Shown here one piece after another: positions 24,370 to 33,990 of a stretch of 34,110 nt of DNA. Positions within the stretch are counted from its first letter, which is position 1; every line of letters begins with the position of its first letter. The stretch spans positions 1-34,110 of the forward strand of contig NZ_FQUF01000025.1 in the NCBI RefSeq assembly GCF_900129085.1, given 5' to 3'. The translations under genes were made by a program, and so were the position numbers. Under the pieces are notes generated by a model. That model saw only the letters and a program-made list of their open reading frames with translations. It searched no databases and was not told the origin of the DNA. The DNA is from Atopostipes suicloacalis DSM 15692 (GTDB lineage Bacteria > Bacillota > Bacilli > Lactobacillales > Carnobacteriaceae_A).

Positions 24370-26451
24370 ATGACAAAGACATTTTTGCTTGAAGTAGGTT
24401 TAGAGGATATGCCAGCAGGAGTTATTGCAAATACTGAGAAACAATTAATAGATAAAACAAAATCATTCTTAACTGAAGCAAATCTAACTTTTACTGAAAT
24501 CATAGGCTATTCAACTCCTCGTCGTTTTGCCGTAATGGTTAAAGAGCTAGCTGAGAAACAACCGGATGAAACATTAACAGTTCGTGGACCAGCTCAAAAA
24601 ATAGCTCAAGATGAAGAAGGAAATTGGACAAAAGCAGCCATTGGCTTTTCAAAAGGCCAAGGAGGTTCTGTCGATGATTTAATCATTAAAGAAGAAAAAG
24701 GAAAACCGTATGTTTTCATTGAAAAATTCGTACCTGGTAAATCCGCTCAAGAAATACTCCAAGGAATGGAGCAGGTTATTTTAGATATTGAGTTTCCTAA
24801 AAATATGAAGTGGGGTAATTTCTCTTATCACTATGTAAGACCAATTCATTGGTTAGTTGCTTTATTAGATGATGAAATCGTGCCCTTTGAAGTCTTTGGT
24901 GTACCAACAGGACGAACATCTCAAGGTCATCGATTCTTAGGAGAAGCGGTTGAAATTACTATTCCAGAAGAATATGAAAGTTTGTTAGAAAAACAAGCCG
25001 TTATCCCTAAACGAGCAGAAAGACAAGCCATGATTGTCGAACAAATTCAGGACTTATGCAAACAGCATAATTGGATCGTTCCTACATTAAAAAGTGAACT
25101 ATTAGAAGAAGTTACGGATTTAGTTGAATATCCTACCGCTTTTTATGGGCATTTTGATAAAGATTATTTACAACTACCGAGTGTTGTATTAGAAACTTCT
25201 ATGATTGATCACCAACGTTATTTCCCTGTTCGAGATGAAAAAGATCAACAAGCTTTATTGCCTTATTTTATTTCCGTTCGTAATGGAAATAGTGAGCATA
25301 TAGAAAATGTGGCCCGAGGAAATGAAAAAGTATTAACAGCACGTTTAGCAGATGCAAAATTCTTTTATGCCGAAGATCAAAAATCTGAAATCGTTGAATT
25401 TGTAGAAAAACTTAAGAATGTGGCCTATCATGAACAGTTAGGAACAATTTATGATAAACAAAATCGAGCGGTCAGAATAGTAGATGTCTTAGCTGATCAT
25501 TTTAATTTATCAGGTCCAGAGATTAAAGAATTGAAAGAAATTGCAGCTATATATAAATTTGACTTAGTAACACAAATTGTCGATGAATTCCCAACTCTAC
25601 AAGGAAGAATAGGCGGTATTTATGCTAGAGAACACCATCTATCTGATAATATAGCTCATGCAATTAGTGAACAATATTTGCCACTCTCACAAGTGGATTC
25701 ATTACCAAAATCAATTCTAGGAAAGTATATTGCTTTAATAGATAAGTTGGATACGTTGATTCAATTTTTCTCTATTGGCATGATTCCTACAGGGTCAAAT
25801 GATCCTCATGCATTGAGAAGACAAGCTGTGGGAGTGGTTCGTTTAATTCTTGCTTTAGATGTAAAAAATCTAGATTTTATAAAATTAATGAATGAAGTCG
25901 TGGAAGTAAGCAATCTTCCAGAAAAACGAATGGATCAACTAGATGAAAACATGCGTGCTTTAAATGACTTTATCTTAGCTCGATTAGAACAAATCATGAA
26001 GACGGATTATAATCTTTCTTATGATATACGCCAAGCAGTGTTAGCAGCTAAAAACGATAACCTTACGCGGATGGTGAAAGCTGGTGAACGATTAGAACAA
26101 CATAAAGGGAAAGAAAACTATAAAGAACTGGTAGAATCAATTACGCGTATTCTAAATATTACAAATACGAATGGAAATGCCGGTCAAATTAATGAACAAC
26201 TTCTTGAAACAGATTCAGAAAAAGAACTTGTTAAAGTCACGACTCAGTTGTCTAAAATTTTCACTCAAACAACAGATGCTAACGAACGTTATTTAGCACT
26301 TGAAAAGATTCATGGACCGATTACTGAATTTTTTGATCATAATATGATTATGGTGGATCAGCCAGAAATAAAAGAAAATCGTTTAACATTACTTAATAAT
26401 CTAGCAAATATTACAATGGACTTTGCTGATTTTAGTCAATTAATTGTTTAA
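24370..26451 (+). CDS. glyS: Glycyl-tRNA synthetase beta subunit
   Basis: The tRNA-binding and anticodon-recognising subunit of the tetrameric glycyl-tRNA synthetase. The 693-aa protein begins LLEVGLEDMPAGVI, has the block YSTPRRFAVMVKEL and the HD-like central region TSMIDHQRYFPV, and GSNDPHALRRQAVGVVRL in the C-terminal half. The last 100 residues form the DALR-type anticodon-binding domain. A strong GAGGAGG site inside the end of glyQ precedes ATG 24370. A terminator follows. Confidence 0.97.
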   Translation: MTKTFLLEVGLEDMPAGVIANTEKQLIDKTKSFLTEANLTFTEIIGYSTPRRFAVMVKELAEKQPDETLTVRGPAQKIAQDEEGNWTKAAIGFSKGQGGSVDDLIIKEEKGKPYVFIEKFVPGKSAQEILQGMEQVILDIEFPKNMKWGNFSYHYVRPIHWLVALLDDEIVPFEVFGVPTGRTSQGHRFLGEAVEITIPEEYESLLEKQAVIPKRAERQAMIVEQIQDLCKQHNWIVPTLKSELLEEVTDLVEYPTAFYGHFDKDYLQLPSVVLETSMIDHQRYFPVRDEKDQQALLPYFISVRNGNSEHIENVARGNEKVLTARLADAKFFYAEDQKSEIVEFVEKLKNVAYHEQLGTIYDKQNRAVRIVDVLADHFNLSGPEIKELKEIAAIYKFDLVTQIVDEFPTLQGRIGGIYAREHHLSDNIAHAISEQYLPLSQVDSLPKSILGKYIALIDKLDTLIQFFSIGMIPTGSNDPHALRRQAVGVVRLILALDVKNLDFIKLMNEVVEVSNLPEKRMDQLDENMRALNDFILARLEQIMKTDYNLSYDIRQAVLAAKNDNLTRMVKAGERLEQHKGKENYKELVESITRILNITNTNGNAGQINEQLLETDSEKELVKVTTQLSKIFTQTTDANERYLALEKIHGPITEFFDHNMIMVDQPEIKENRLTLLNNLANITMDFADFSQLIV

Positions 26452-26466
26452 ATGAATAAATACTAA

Positions 26467-26523
26467 AAAGAAAATCACTTATTGTATGCAATATTGCAGA
26501 ATTAATAGGTGATTTTTCTTTTT
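26467..26523 (+). terminator. Terminator of glyQS
   Basis: AAAGAAAATCAC-TATT pairs with AATA-GTGATTTTTCTTT over roughly 20 positions, with inner TGC/GCA, ending in a T run. Confidence 0.85.
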
Positions 26524-26545
26524 GTGTGAAATCTTATCAAATCTT

Positions 26546-26554
26546 TGTTATAAT
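26546..26554 (+). promoter_or_regulatory. Extended -10 promoter of the SNF2 helicase gene
   Basis: TGTTATAAT is a full extended -10. No -35 match is seen. The start codon lies 39 bases downstream. Confidence 0.6.
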
Positions 26555-26592
26555 AAGATGATAGAAATTTAAGGTAAAAAGGACTGAATTAT

Positions 26593-29500
26593 TTGTTTAA
26601 AAAACAATTTTTTCCTGAAGCAACAATCAAATCTTTAGCAACCAATCAATCGATTTATGAAAAAGGTGTTATGCTATTTAATAATGATCAAGTAAAAGAA
26701 TTGTCATTAAATGAAGGCAACCGCTCAGTAGAATTCACAATTTTTGATGGACAGAATCAAAAAACATATTTAAGTTTTTTAAAAAATGGTCTTGCGCAAA
26801 AATATTCTTGTGATTGTACTGTTTTCCAAAAACAATCTGGAGCATGCCAACATGTGATTACGAGTATGTTGTATTTAAATACAATCAACCAAGAGGCATT
26901 TAATGCATTAAATGCAAATCAAACCATCGATACAGAACAACCTTCTAGTCAGCTTCAATTATTACAGAGAAATCGTGAGTTATTAAATCATTTATTTGAA
27001 GAAGCAAATAAAGATATAGAATCTCATGCGATATCTTTTACAAAAACGCCACTCCAATTTGAATTTGTACTAAATATGCACAAGGTGAATCATTTATTTG
27101 AATATGAAATATATTTAAAAGCAGGAGTGGATCATTTATATGTGATTCATGATATTTTAGATGTTACCAATCACTTATTGAAGGGGAATGAATATACTTT
27201 TGGGAAACAACTTAGATATAATCCGAAAGACTATTTCTTACTTCCTGAAGACCGAGAATTATTAGCTTATATGAATGAAATTGGTAAAGCCCAAGAAGAG
27301 GCTTTCCAAATGGTTTACACGGGCCATTCTTTAGAACAAAACGGATCTTTATCCGTTCTGGCAAAGAATGTTCCTGCACTTCTTGAATTATTAAGTGAAG
27401 TTGATGGAGGCTTCGTTCGACTAGCACCACCACCTCGTTTATTAAGTTCTATCAACCAAATAGAACATCCTGAAATTGCTGAAGAAGAGGAAAAATTGCC
27501 TCTTACTTTTTTAATTAAACGAGAAAAAGATTTCTTTACTTTAGATGTTAGTGATGAAGATAAGAAGAAAAATATAACGGTTCATCCTCAAGCTAATATA
27601 GTCAGTGTTAATAGTGTCTTTTATTTATTAACTGCTCCACAGTTTAAAACTGCTCAGTTGCTCATTGAGACCATTAGCAATATGGCAGAGGAGCCACTTA
27701 AGTTAACTAAAGATGATTTAACGTCCTTTTATTCTTTAATTTTACCCCGTTTAAGAGAACTCTTTCATTATGATATTGCTGATGGAATTGAGGACAATAT
27801 AGAACATGAACCACTAACTACTGAGTTGTATATTGATTATGATCAAGATGCTTTATCCATAGAGCCTCATTTTAAATATGGAGAAAATACGATTAATCCA
27901 CTTGTACCAGATACAGAAGAACAATCTGAGGATGCGTCATCTGTTTTTATACGAGATATATATAATGAAAAAGACACACTTAGTGTACTCTCTCACTATT
28001 TCAAAAAAGCTGAAGTAGTAGAAGGAAAATATATTCTCGATCAATTTGAAGAAATTAGTACTTTTATATACGATTCTTTAAGTGAAATTTCTGAGCTAAT
28101 GGAAATTTATCTATCTTCTGATGCTAAAGACTTAATTTATGATCAAGATATTAAATTAGGTTTATCCATTGAAATGAACAAACAAACAAATTTATTAGAT
28201 ATTAAATTTGATTTAGCCCAAATATCTGATGATGATTTAGCAGACTTAGTCACACAGTTAGAAAAGACAGATCCGCGATTTTACAAACTAAACTCAGGAA
28301 AAATAATTGATTTAAAAGAAAATCGTTTCGAAAAATTATTTGAAAACATTGATAAATTAGAGTTGAAACCGTCTGAAATTGCTAAAGAGACTTCGGTTTC
28401 TTTACTACGCGGTTTATCGCTAGGTGAAGGAGAAATGGTCTCTATTGGCAATGAATTCAAGGAATTTATTAAAGAACTAAAGGAACCGAATCGTTTAACC
28501 TTTGATTTACCCAAAGGTTTAAACGCAACCTTAAGACCTTATCAAGAAACAGGTTATAAATGGTTGCGGATGCTAGATTACTATGGGTTAGGCGGCGTTT
28601 TGGCAGATGATATGGGACTTGGAAAAACTATTCAAACAATCACTTTTCTCTTGTCTAAAATCGAAAACAAGGGTGGGAAATATTTAGTAGTCTGCCCATC
28701 AAGTGTTGTATATAACTGGGAAAGAGAGTTTAAACAATTTGCTCCTGAAGTAAATTGTTTAGTGATTAGTGGCTCGATTGAAGAACGAAATGAACAATTG
28801 GAGTATGCCTTAAATGACAAGGATCTTAATGTTTTAATTACGAGTTATCCATTAATCCAGCGCGACATTGAACACTATAAAAAGCATGTTTTTCAGTCCA
28901 TTATTTTAGATGAATCTCAAAATGTGAAAAATGATGCAGCCAAAACAACAAAAGCTGTCAATAGATTAAGAGCACAAAACATTTTTGCTTTATCGGGTAC
29001 ACCAATTGAGAATAACTTAAATGAATTATGGTCTTTATTTTCAATTATATCGCCTGGATTATTTCAGTCGAAGAAAGCTTTTAATGAATTATCAGAAGAA
29101 GAAATCTCCCGAAAGATTGACATCTTTGTTTTACGACGATTAAAAGAAGATGTACTAGACGATCTGCCTCCTAAAACAGAGACAGTAGAGTATATTGAGC
29201 TTTCTGACGAACAAAAAAGACTTTATCAAACCCAATTGTCTCTTATCAAAAATGATGTAGAATCATTAATTGAGCAAGATGAGTTTGAACAAAATAGAAT
29301 GCGTATTTTAGCGGGTATGACTCGATTACGACAAATTTGTTGTGATCCTAGACTGGTGAATCCTGATTATGAAGGTGGATCTGCTAAACTAGATCGTCTG
29401 ATGGAATACTTAAGAGAAGCTTTAGCGAATAATAAACGAGTTGTATTATTCTCTCAATTTACAAGTATGCTAGCTATCATTCGGAAAATCTTAGATGAAC

Positions 29501-29895
29501 AAAATGTTGATTATCATTATTTAGATGGAAGTACGCCAAAAGAAGAACGGTTGGAATTAACCACACGATTTAATGAAGGGGAAAAAGATTTATTTTTGAT
29601 TTCTCTACGTGCAGGTGGAACGGGCTTAAACTTGACGGGTGGAGATACCGTGATTTTATATGATTCTTGGTGGAATCCAGCCATCGAAGATCAAGCGGCT
29701 GATCGAGTCCATAGATTTGGCCAACAAAAATCTGTTCAAGTTATCCGGTTGATTATGCAAGGAACGATTGAAGAAGGAATAAATGAGCTTCAAGACCAAA
29801 AGAGAGAATTAATTGATAACGTCATACGTAAAAGCGATAGTAAAAAGAGCCGTTCACTTACAAAAGATGATATCCTCAAATTATTAACCAACTAA
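26593..29895 (+). CDS. SNF2/HepA-type helicase with SWIM zinc finger
   Basis: This 1100-aa DNA-dependent ATPase of the SWI2/SNF2 superfamily has an N-terminal SWIM zinc finger (C73-DC75 ... C85-QH87) for nucleic acid or protein binding. A large middle region of about 480 residues has no obvious motif. The helicase core begins near residue 640 with LRPYQETGYKWLRML; motif I is ADDMGLGKT (Lys678). Motif II is D773-E-S-Q776 in place of DEAH, and SGTPIENNLNELWS is motif III. The C-terminal lobe shows VVLFSQFTSML and AADRVHRFGQ. Translation starts at TTG 26593 after AAAAGGACTG. Cellular role is unknown. It lies between glyS and dnaG. Confidence 0.92.
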   Translation: MFKKQFFPEATIKSLATNQSIYEKGVMLFNNDQVKELSLNEGNRSVEFTIFDGQNQKTYLSFLKNGLAQKYSCDCTVFQKQSGACQHVITSMLYLNTINQEAFNALNANQTIDTEQPSSQLQLLQRNRELLNHLFEEANKDIESHAISFTKTPLQFEFVLNMHKVNHLFEYEIYLKAGVDHLYVIHDILDVTNHLLKGNEYTFGKQLRYNPKDYFLLPEDRELLAYMNEIGKAQEEAFQMVYTGHSLEQNGSLSVLAKNVPALLELLSEVDGGFVRLAPPPRLLSSINQIEHPEIAEEEEKLPLTFLIKREKDFFTLDVSDEDKKKNITVHPQANIVSVNSVFYLLTAPQFKTAQLLIETISNMAEEPLKLTKDDLTSFYSLILPRLRELFHYDIADGIEDNIEHEPLTTELYIDYDQDALSIEPHFKYGENTINPLVPDTEEQSEDASSVFIRDIYNEKDTLSVLSHYFKKAEVVEGKYILDQFEEISTFIYDSLSEISELMEIYLSSDAKDLIYDQDIKLGLSIEMNKQTNLLDIKFDLAQISDDDLADLVTQLEKTDPRFYKLNSGKIIDLKENRFEKLFENIDKLELKPSEIAKETSVSLLRGLSLGEGEMVSIGNEFKEFIKELKEPNRLTFDLPKGLNATLRPYQETGYKWLRMLDYYGLGGVLADDMGLGKTIQTITFLLSKIENKGGKYLVVCPSSVVYNWEREFKQFAPEVNCLVISGSIEERNEQLEYALNDKDLNVLITSYPLIQRDIEHYKKHVFQSIILDESQNVKNDAAKTTKAVNRLRAQNIFALSGTPIENNLNELWSLFSIISPGLFQSKKAFNELSEEEISRKIDIFVLRRLKEDVLDDLPPKTETVEYIELSDEQKRLYQTQLSLIKNDVESLIEQDEFEQNRMRILAGMTRLRQICCDPRLVNPDYEGGSAKLDRLMEYLREALANNKRVVLFSQFTSMLAIIRKILDEQNVDYHYLDGSTPKEERLELTTRFNEGEKDLFLISLRAGGTGLNLTGGDTVILYDSWWNPAIEDQAADRVHRFGQQKSVQVIRLIMQGTIEEGINELQDQKRELIDNVIRKSDSKKSRSLTKDDILKLLTN

Positions 29896-29944
29896 TCATT
29901 TTATGAATCAAGCATGGTTTATAGGAATTGGCGATGCAAAATAA

Positions 29945-29972
29945 TTGACTTGTAAACTATGAATGGTATACT
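29945..29972 (+). promoter_or_regulatory. Promoter of dnaG-rpoD
   Basis: TTGACT (29945-29950), 16 bp, TATACT (29967-29972) preceded by TGG, an extended -10. An inverted repeat TAAAAATC/GATTTTTA (29972-29979 with 29993-30000) spans the expected start of transcription and includes GGAT/ATCC inside. Confidence 0.75.
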
Positions 29973-30037
29973 AAAAATCGGATTTATCCTAGGATTTTTA
30001 TATCGTTTTATAATAAAATATATTTATGGAGGTGAGC

Positions 30038-31924
30038 ATGATGGTTCGAATCCCTGATGCGACGGTCGATGATATCAGAAAAAATACAGATATCGTAGAT
30101 ATCATTTCGCAATATTTACAGTTGAGAAAGTCAGGGCAAAATCATTTTGCTCATTGTCCTTTTCATGAAGACAAAACGCCTTCTTTTTCTGTAAATGATC
30201 AAAAACAAATCTTTTATTGTTTTAGTTGTGGCCGAGGGGGCAATGTCTTTAATTTTCTTAAAGAAATTGAAGGACTTACTTATCCTGAAGCTATCATAAA
30301 AACAGCAGAACTTATTAACTATCCATTAGATCAAAATTTAATTTCTCAAGTGTCTAATCAGGAAGTTAATGAAGATTCAGCAATAGGTAAGCTAAATTCA
30401 ATTAATCGATTAGCTAAATCTTTTTATCATCATATCTTGGTAAATACTCAAATCGGGAAAGCTGCTTTAGAGTATTTACTTGATCGTGGGATGACAAGAG
30501 AAACAATCGATGAGTTTGAATTAGGTTTTTCACCACCCCAACGAAATGCTTTATATCTATATTTTGATTCACAAAAAGATGTAGCATTTGATATAGAGAC
30601 TTATCAAAATTCAGGATTATTTTCAATAAATCATTCGCCTGAAAGTGACGAATTCTTGGATCGATTTTCAAACCGAATTATATTTCCACTCCATAATGAG
30701 CAGGGTAAAACGATTGGTTTTTCAGGAAGAATATTTGATAATGAAAATAAATCGTTTCAAACAGCAAAATATTTAAATACTCCTGAAACGCCATTATTTA
30801 ATAAAAGCAAGGTTATATATAATTTTGACAAAGCAAAAGCATCGATTCGACGTGAAAATGAAGCTGTTTTTTTTGAAGGATATATGGATGTAATCTCAGC
30901 TTGGCAAGCAGGCGTGAAAAATGCTGTAGCTTCTATGGGAACAAGTTTAACAGAGGAACAAATTAAAAGTATGGATCGCTTCACGGACCACATTGTTTTA
31001 GCCTTTGATGGGGATGATGCTGGAAATGATGCAATCAAGAGATCCATTGACTTTTTAACTACAAAAACTCATTTTAATTTAGAAGTTGTTACCTTTCCTA
31101 GTGGATTAGATCCTGATGATTATATTCAAAAATTTGGGAAACATCAATTTTTCGAATTTTTAACACATGGTCGTGACACGTATATTGGCTTTTTAATGCA
31201 GTATTATAAACGCGATAAAAATTTATCGAATGAATCAGAACAAATCACTTATATTGAAGAAGTTCTTCGTGAACTGACTCAAGTCGATTCACTAATTGAA
31301 CGTGAAATTTATCTAAATCAATTAGCTGAAGAATTTAAGGTATCCTTAGATACTTTAAAGTCACAATTTGAATCTGTCATGGATATTGTTCAAACAAAAC
31401 AACTAAATGAAATGAAACAGCAGCAAAGAATGCAGCAAAGTCAAGTCCCTAAACTGCAGGTTTCATATCAAGACAAGCCAAAATTTAGTTTAATTGAACA
31501 AGCAGAGCGGATGCTGTTGAATCGGTTGTTTTATGATGAAGAAGCTTGGATCACTTTAAAAAAATTAGATCCTGATTTTCATTTCAATCATGAATCTCAT
31601 CAATTGATTTTCATTTTATTTGAATCCTATCGAGAAGATGATTTAGAATTAACAGATACGGAAGGCTTTTTAGACTATTTACAAGATGATCAATTAAAAA
31701 AGAAAGTTGCAGAAATTTTCTTAATTGATTTAGGAGAACTAAAGGATGGTGAGATTAATGACTACGTTCATGTTATTAAAAATATATCACCCGTCAAAGA
31801 GACTATCGCACAAAAAACAGAAGAGCTAAGAGAAGCGCAAAAACAAGGAAATACGAGTAAACAAAACTCTTTAGCTATCGAAATTATTAATTTAAATAAA
31901 AAATTAAAAAACAATAAGCAATAA
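30038..31924 (+). CDS. dnaG: DNA primase
   Basis: Synthesises RNA primers at the replication fork. The N-terminal CHC2 zinc finger uses C40-PFH43 and C61-FSC64-GRGG. The RNA polymerase core follows (about 110-260), then TOPRIM with [15 protein letters not shown] and [13 protein letters not shown]. The C-terminal part (about 440-628), with a Gln-rich linker ([10 protein letters not shown]), is the helicase-interacting domain. ATG 30038 is preferred, five bases after GGAGG, to the in-frame ATG at 30026, which overlaps that site; ATG 30041 is also possible. rpoD follows after 32 bases, making the classical dnaG-rpoD operon. Confidence 0.97.
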   Translation: MMVRIPDATVDDIRKNTDIVDIISQYLQLRKSGQNHFAHCPFHEDKTPSFSVNDQKQIFYCFSCGRGGNVFNFLKEIEGLTYPEAIIKTAELINYPLDQNLISQVSNQEVNEDSAIGKLNSINRLAKSFYHHILVNTQIGKAALEYLLDRGMTRETIDEFELGFSPPQRNALYLYFDSQKDVAFDIETYQNSGLFSINHSPESDEFLDRFSNRIIFPLHNEQGKTIGFSGRIFDNENKSFQTAKYLNTPETPLFNKSKVIYNFDKAKASIRRENEAVFFEGYMDVISAWQAGVKNAVASMGTSLTEEQIKSMDRFTDHIVLAFDGDDAGNDAIKRSIDFLTTKTHFNLEVVTFPSGLDPDDYIQKFGKHQFFEFLTHGRDTYIGFLMQYYKRDKNLSNESEQITYIEEVLRELTQVDSLIEREIYLNQLAEEFKVSLDTLKSQFESVMDIVQTKQLNEMKQQQRMQQSQVPKLQVSYQDKPKFSLIEQAERMLLNRLFYDEEAWITLKKLDPDFHFNHESHQLIFILFESYREDDLELTDTEGFLDYLQDDQLKKKVAEIFLIDLGELKDGEINDYVHVIKNISPVKETIAQKTEELREAQKQGNTSKQNSLAIEIINLNKKLKNNKQ

Positions 31925-31956
31925 ACAAGATTACTACTACGGGAGGCAATAATCTT

Positions 31957-33075
31957 ATGGCAGAATCTGCAGACATAAAAAAAGATTATAAAACAGCACT
32001 TAATGAAATGATTAGCGAAATTAAGTTTCTAGATCAAGATACCGTTTCTTATGTAGAACTTAGTGATAAACTCGCTAAACCTTATCATTTAGATGAAAAA
32101 GGAATGGATCGTTTAATTCAAAAACTTGAAAACGAAGGAATCGGTGTCGTCGATGAAGATGGAAATCCTTTGGCAAAACAAGTTGAAAAAGAAGAAGAAG
32201 TTGTCGAGGAAGCACGAGATGAACAATTAGTTGCCCCACCAGGAGTTAAAATTAATGACCCAGTTCGTATGTATCTAAAAGAAATTGGTCGTGTTGATTT
32301 ACTTTCTGCCGACGAAGAAGTTGAACTTGCGAAACGTATTCTTGAAGGGGATAAGAGCGCAGAAGATGAGTTAGCCAGTGCAAACTTGCGTTTAGTGGTC
32401 TCCATCGCCAAAAGATATGTAGGCCGTGGAATGAGCTTTTTAGACCTTATTCAAGAGGGTAACATGGGGCTTATGAAAGCCGTAACGAAGTTTGATCATA
32501 CAAAAGGCTTTAAGTTTTCAACTTATGCCACTTGGTGGATTCGTCAAGCCATTACACGAGCCATTGCCGATCAAGCACGAACGATACGTATTCCAGTCCA
32601 TATGGTTGAAACCATTAATAAATTAGTTCGTGTTCAAAGATCCTTGCTACAAGATTTAGGACGTGAACCGACGCCTGAAGAGATTGGCGCAGAAATGGAT
32701 TTACCTACTGAAAAAGTAAGAAATATTATTAATATCTCTCAAGACCCCGTTTCTTTAGAAACACCTATTGGCGAAGAAAACGATTCGCATTTAGGGGACT
32801 TTATTGAAGATGGAGAGGCAATGGATCCTGAAGACAATGCCTCATATGAAATGTTAAAAAATGAACTAGAAGATGTTTTAGAAACCCTAACAGATCGAGA
32901 AGAGAATGTTTTACGATTAAGATTTGGTTTAGATGATGGTCGTCAACGTACCTTAGAAGATGTAGGTAAGGTATTTGGTGTTACTCGTGAACGTATTCGT
33001 CAAATCGAAGCCAAAGCATTAAGAAAATTACGTCATCCAAGTCGCTCGAAACAATTAAAAGATTTTTTAGAATAA
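31957..33075 (+). CDS. rpoD: RNA polymerase primary sigma factor (SigA/RpoD)
   Basis: The housekeeping sigma factor. The 372-aa protein has region 1.1 at the N-terminus, and region 1.2 starts at [13 protein letters not shown] after an acidic linker. Region 2 includes [27 protein letters not shown] and the -10-recognising [15 protein letters not shown]. Region 3 follows. Region 4.2 carries the helix-turn-helix [35 protein letters not shown] precedes ATG 31957. The promoter boxes seen in this window are of the type it should recognise, several with an extended -10. Confidence 0.98.
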   Translation: MAESADIKKDYKTALNEMISEIKFLDQDTVSYVELSDKLAKPYHLDEKGMDRLIQKLENEGIGVVDEDGNPLAKQVEKEEEVVEEARDEQLVAPPGVKINDPVRMYLKEIGRVDLLSADEEVELAKRILEGDKSAEDELASANLRLVVSIAKRYVGRGMSFLDLIQEGNMGLMKAVTKFDHTKGFKFSTYATWWIRQAITRAIADQARTIRIPVHMVETINKLVRVQRSLLQDLGREPTPEEIGAEMDLPTEKVRNIINISQDPVSLETPIGEENDSHLGDFIEDGEAMDPEDNASYEMLKNELEDVLETLTDREENVLRLRFGLDDGRQRTLEDVGKVFGVTRERIRQIEAKALRKLRHPSRSKQLKDFLE

Positions 33076-33079
33076 GGCT

Positions 33080-33120
33080 TTTTAAAAGCGGGTGGAAATT
33101 ATCTCCCGCTTTTAAAATTA
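33080..33120 (+). terminator. Terminator of dnaG-rpoD
   Basis: TTTTAAAAGCGGG (33080-33092) pairs perfectly with CCCGCTTTTAAAA (33105-33117). The T tract is inside the stem end rather than long beyond it. Confidence 0.8.
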
Positions 33121-33194
33121 TATTGAAGTGAATGGATTTTAATAACTTCATTTGCTAATTTTTTAAAAATAAGATAAAATGTTTCAGTGGTGCT

Positions 33195-33223
33195 TTGCAT
33201 TAGGATAGTAAATTTGATATACT
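33195..33223 (+). promoter_or_regulatory. Promoter of rplY
   Basis: TTGCAT (33195-33200), 17 bp, TATACT (33218-33223) preceded by TGA, an extended -10. No SigB-type boxes are seen. CTTATC/GATAAG in the leader could form a small stem. Confidence 0.6.
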
Positions 33224-33284
33224 TATCCTTGATTTATTCAGATAAGAACTGAATGGTATTAATATTGAGTGGAAGGTGAAATGC

Positions 33285-33914
33285 ATGAAAATTGTTGCGG
33301 AAAAACGCACAAAAACAGGTACGTCTGCTTCTAAACAAGCGCGTGCAGCTGGGAAATTACCTGCCGTAATTTACGGTAGAGCTGTTGAATCATTACCTGT
33401 GTTAGTAGATTTAAAAGAATTTGAAGATACTGTCCGTGAAGTAGGATCTAACGGGGTATTTTCATTAGAAGTTGATGGTGAAACTTACCAAGTATTCGTT
33501 AAAGAATATTCATATTTTGCTACAAAACCAAGTCTATATCATATAGATTTACAAGCATTTACTGCTGGTGAAAAAGTTGATATGACAATTCCAGTTTATG
33601 TTGAAGGTGAAGATGAGATTCTTGAAGGTATTTTATCTCAATCTATATCTGAAATTGATATAGTTATTGCTCCTGAAGATGCTCCAACTCACTTTACAAT
33701 TGATGCTTCAAAACTTGAAATTGGAGATAGCTTAACTGTTGCGGATATCGAACTTCCTGAAAGTACTGAATTATTAACAGAACCAGATGAAACAATTGTT
33801 TCTGTATCTGCACCTGAAGATATTTCAGAAGACTTAGAAACAGAAGATACTGCTACAGATGTCATGCCTGAACCAGAAGTTATTGGTGAAGATGACGAAG
33901 AAGAAGATGAATAA
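33285..33914 (+). CDS. rplY: 50S ribosomal protein L25 / general stress protein Ctc
   Basis: 5S rRNA-binding protein of the long L25 (TL5/CTC) type. The N-terminal L25 domain (about 1-92) has ARAAGKLPAVIYGRAVESLPV and KPSLYHIDLQAF. The C-terminal beta domain (about 95-185) starts KVDMTIPVYVEG and ends in a very acidic tail of Asp and Glu. ATG 33285 (209 aa) is chosen because GGAAGGTGAA lies seven bases upstream; an in-frame GTG at 33276 falls inside that site. It is transcribed alone, with its own promoter and terminator, and is the last housekeeping gene before a mobile element end. Confidence 0.95.
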   Translation: MKIVAEKRTKTGTSASKQARAAGKLPAVIYGRAVESLPVLVDLKEFEDTVREVGSNGVFSLEVDGETYQVFVKEYSYFATKPSLYHIDLQAFTAGEKVDMTIPVYVEGEDEILEGILSQSISEIDIVIAPEDAPTHFTIDASKLEIGDSLTVADIELPESTELLTEPDETIVSVSAPEDISEDLETEDTATDVMPEPEVIGEDDEEEDE

Positions 33915-33922
33915 TTAACTTT

Positions 33923-33972
33923 AAAAGCCTCTTTCGGACAAAGTTCTATCTTTTGTTTGGAGAGGCTTTTTT
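33923..33972 (+). terminator. Rho-independent terminator of rplY
   Basis: AAAAGCCTCT (33923-33932) pairs with AGAGGCTTTT (33961-33970), inner ACAAA/TTTGT, followed by TT. Confidence 0.9.
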
Positions 33973-33990
33973 GCGTTATTATTGTATAAT

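Noticed and set aside
33124-33240. SigB-type stress promoter for rplY (ctc)
   Set aside because: Bacillus ctc is SigB-controlled, but no GTTT/GGGTAA-type boxes were seen; a sigma-A type extended -10 fits better.
33985-33990. TATAAT reading into the TnpB element end
   Set aside because: No -35 at the expected distance and no TG at the extended position; it may be chance in AT-rich DNA.
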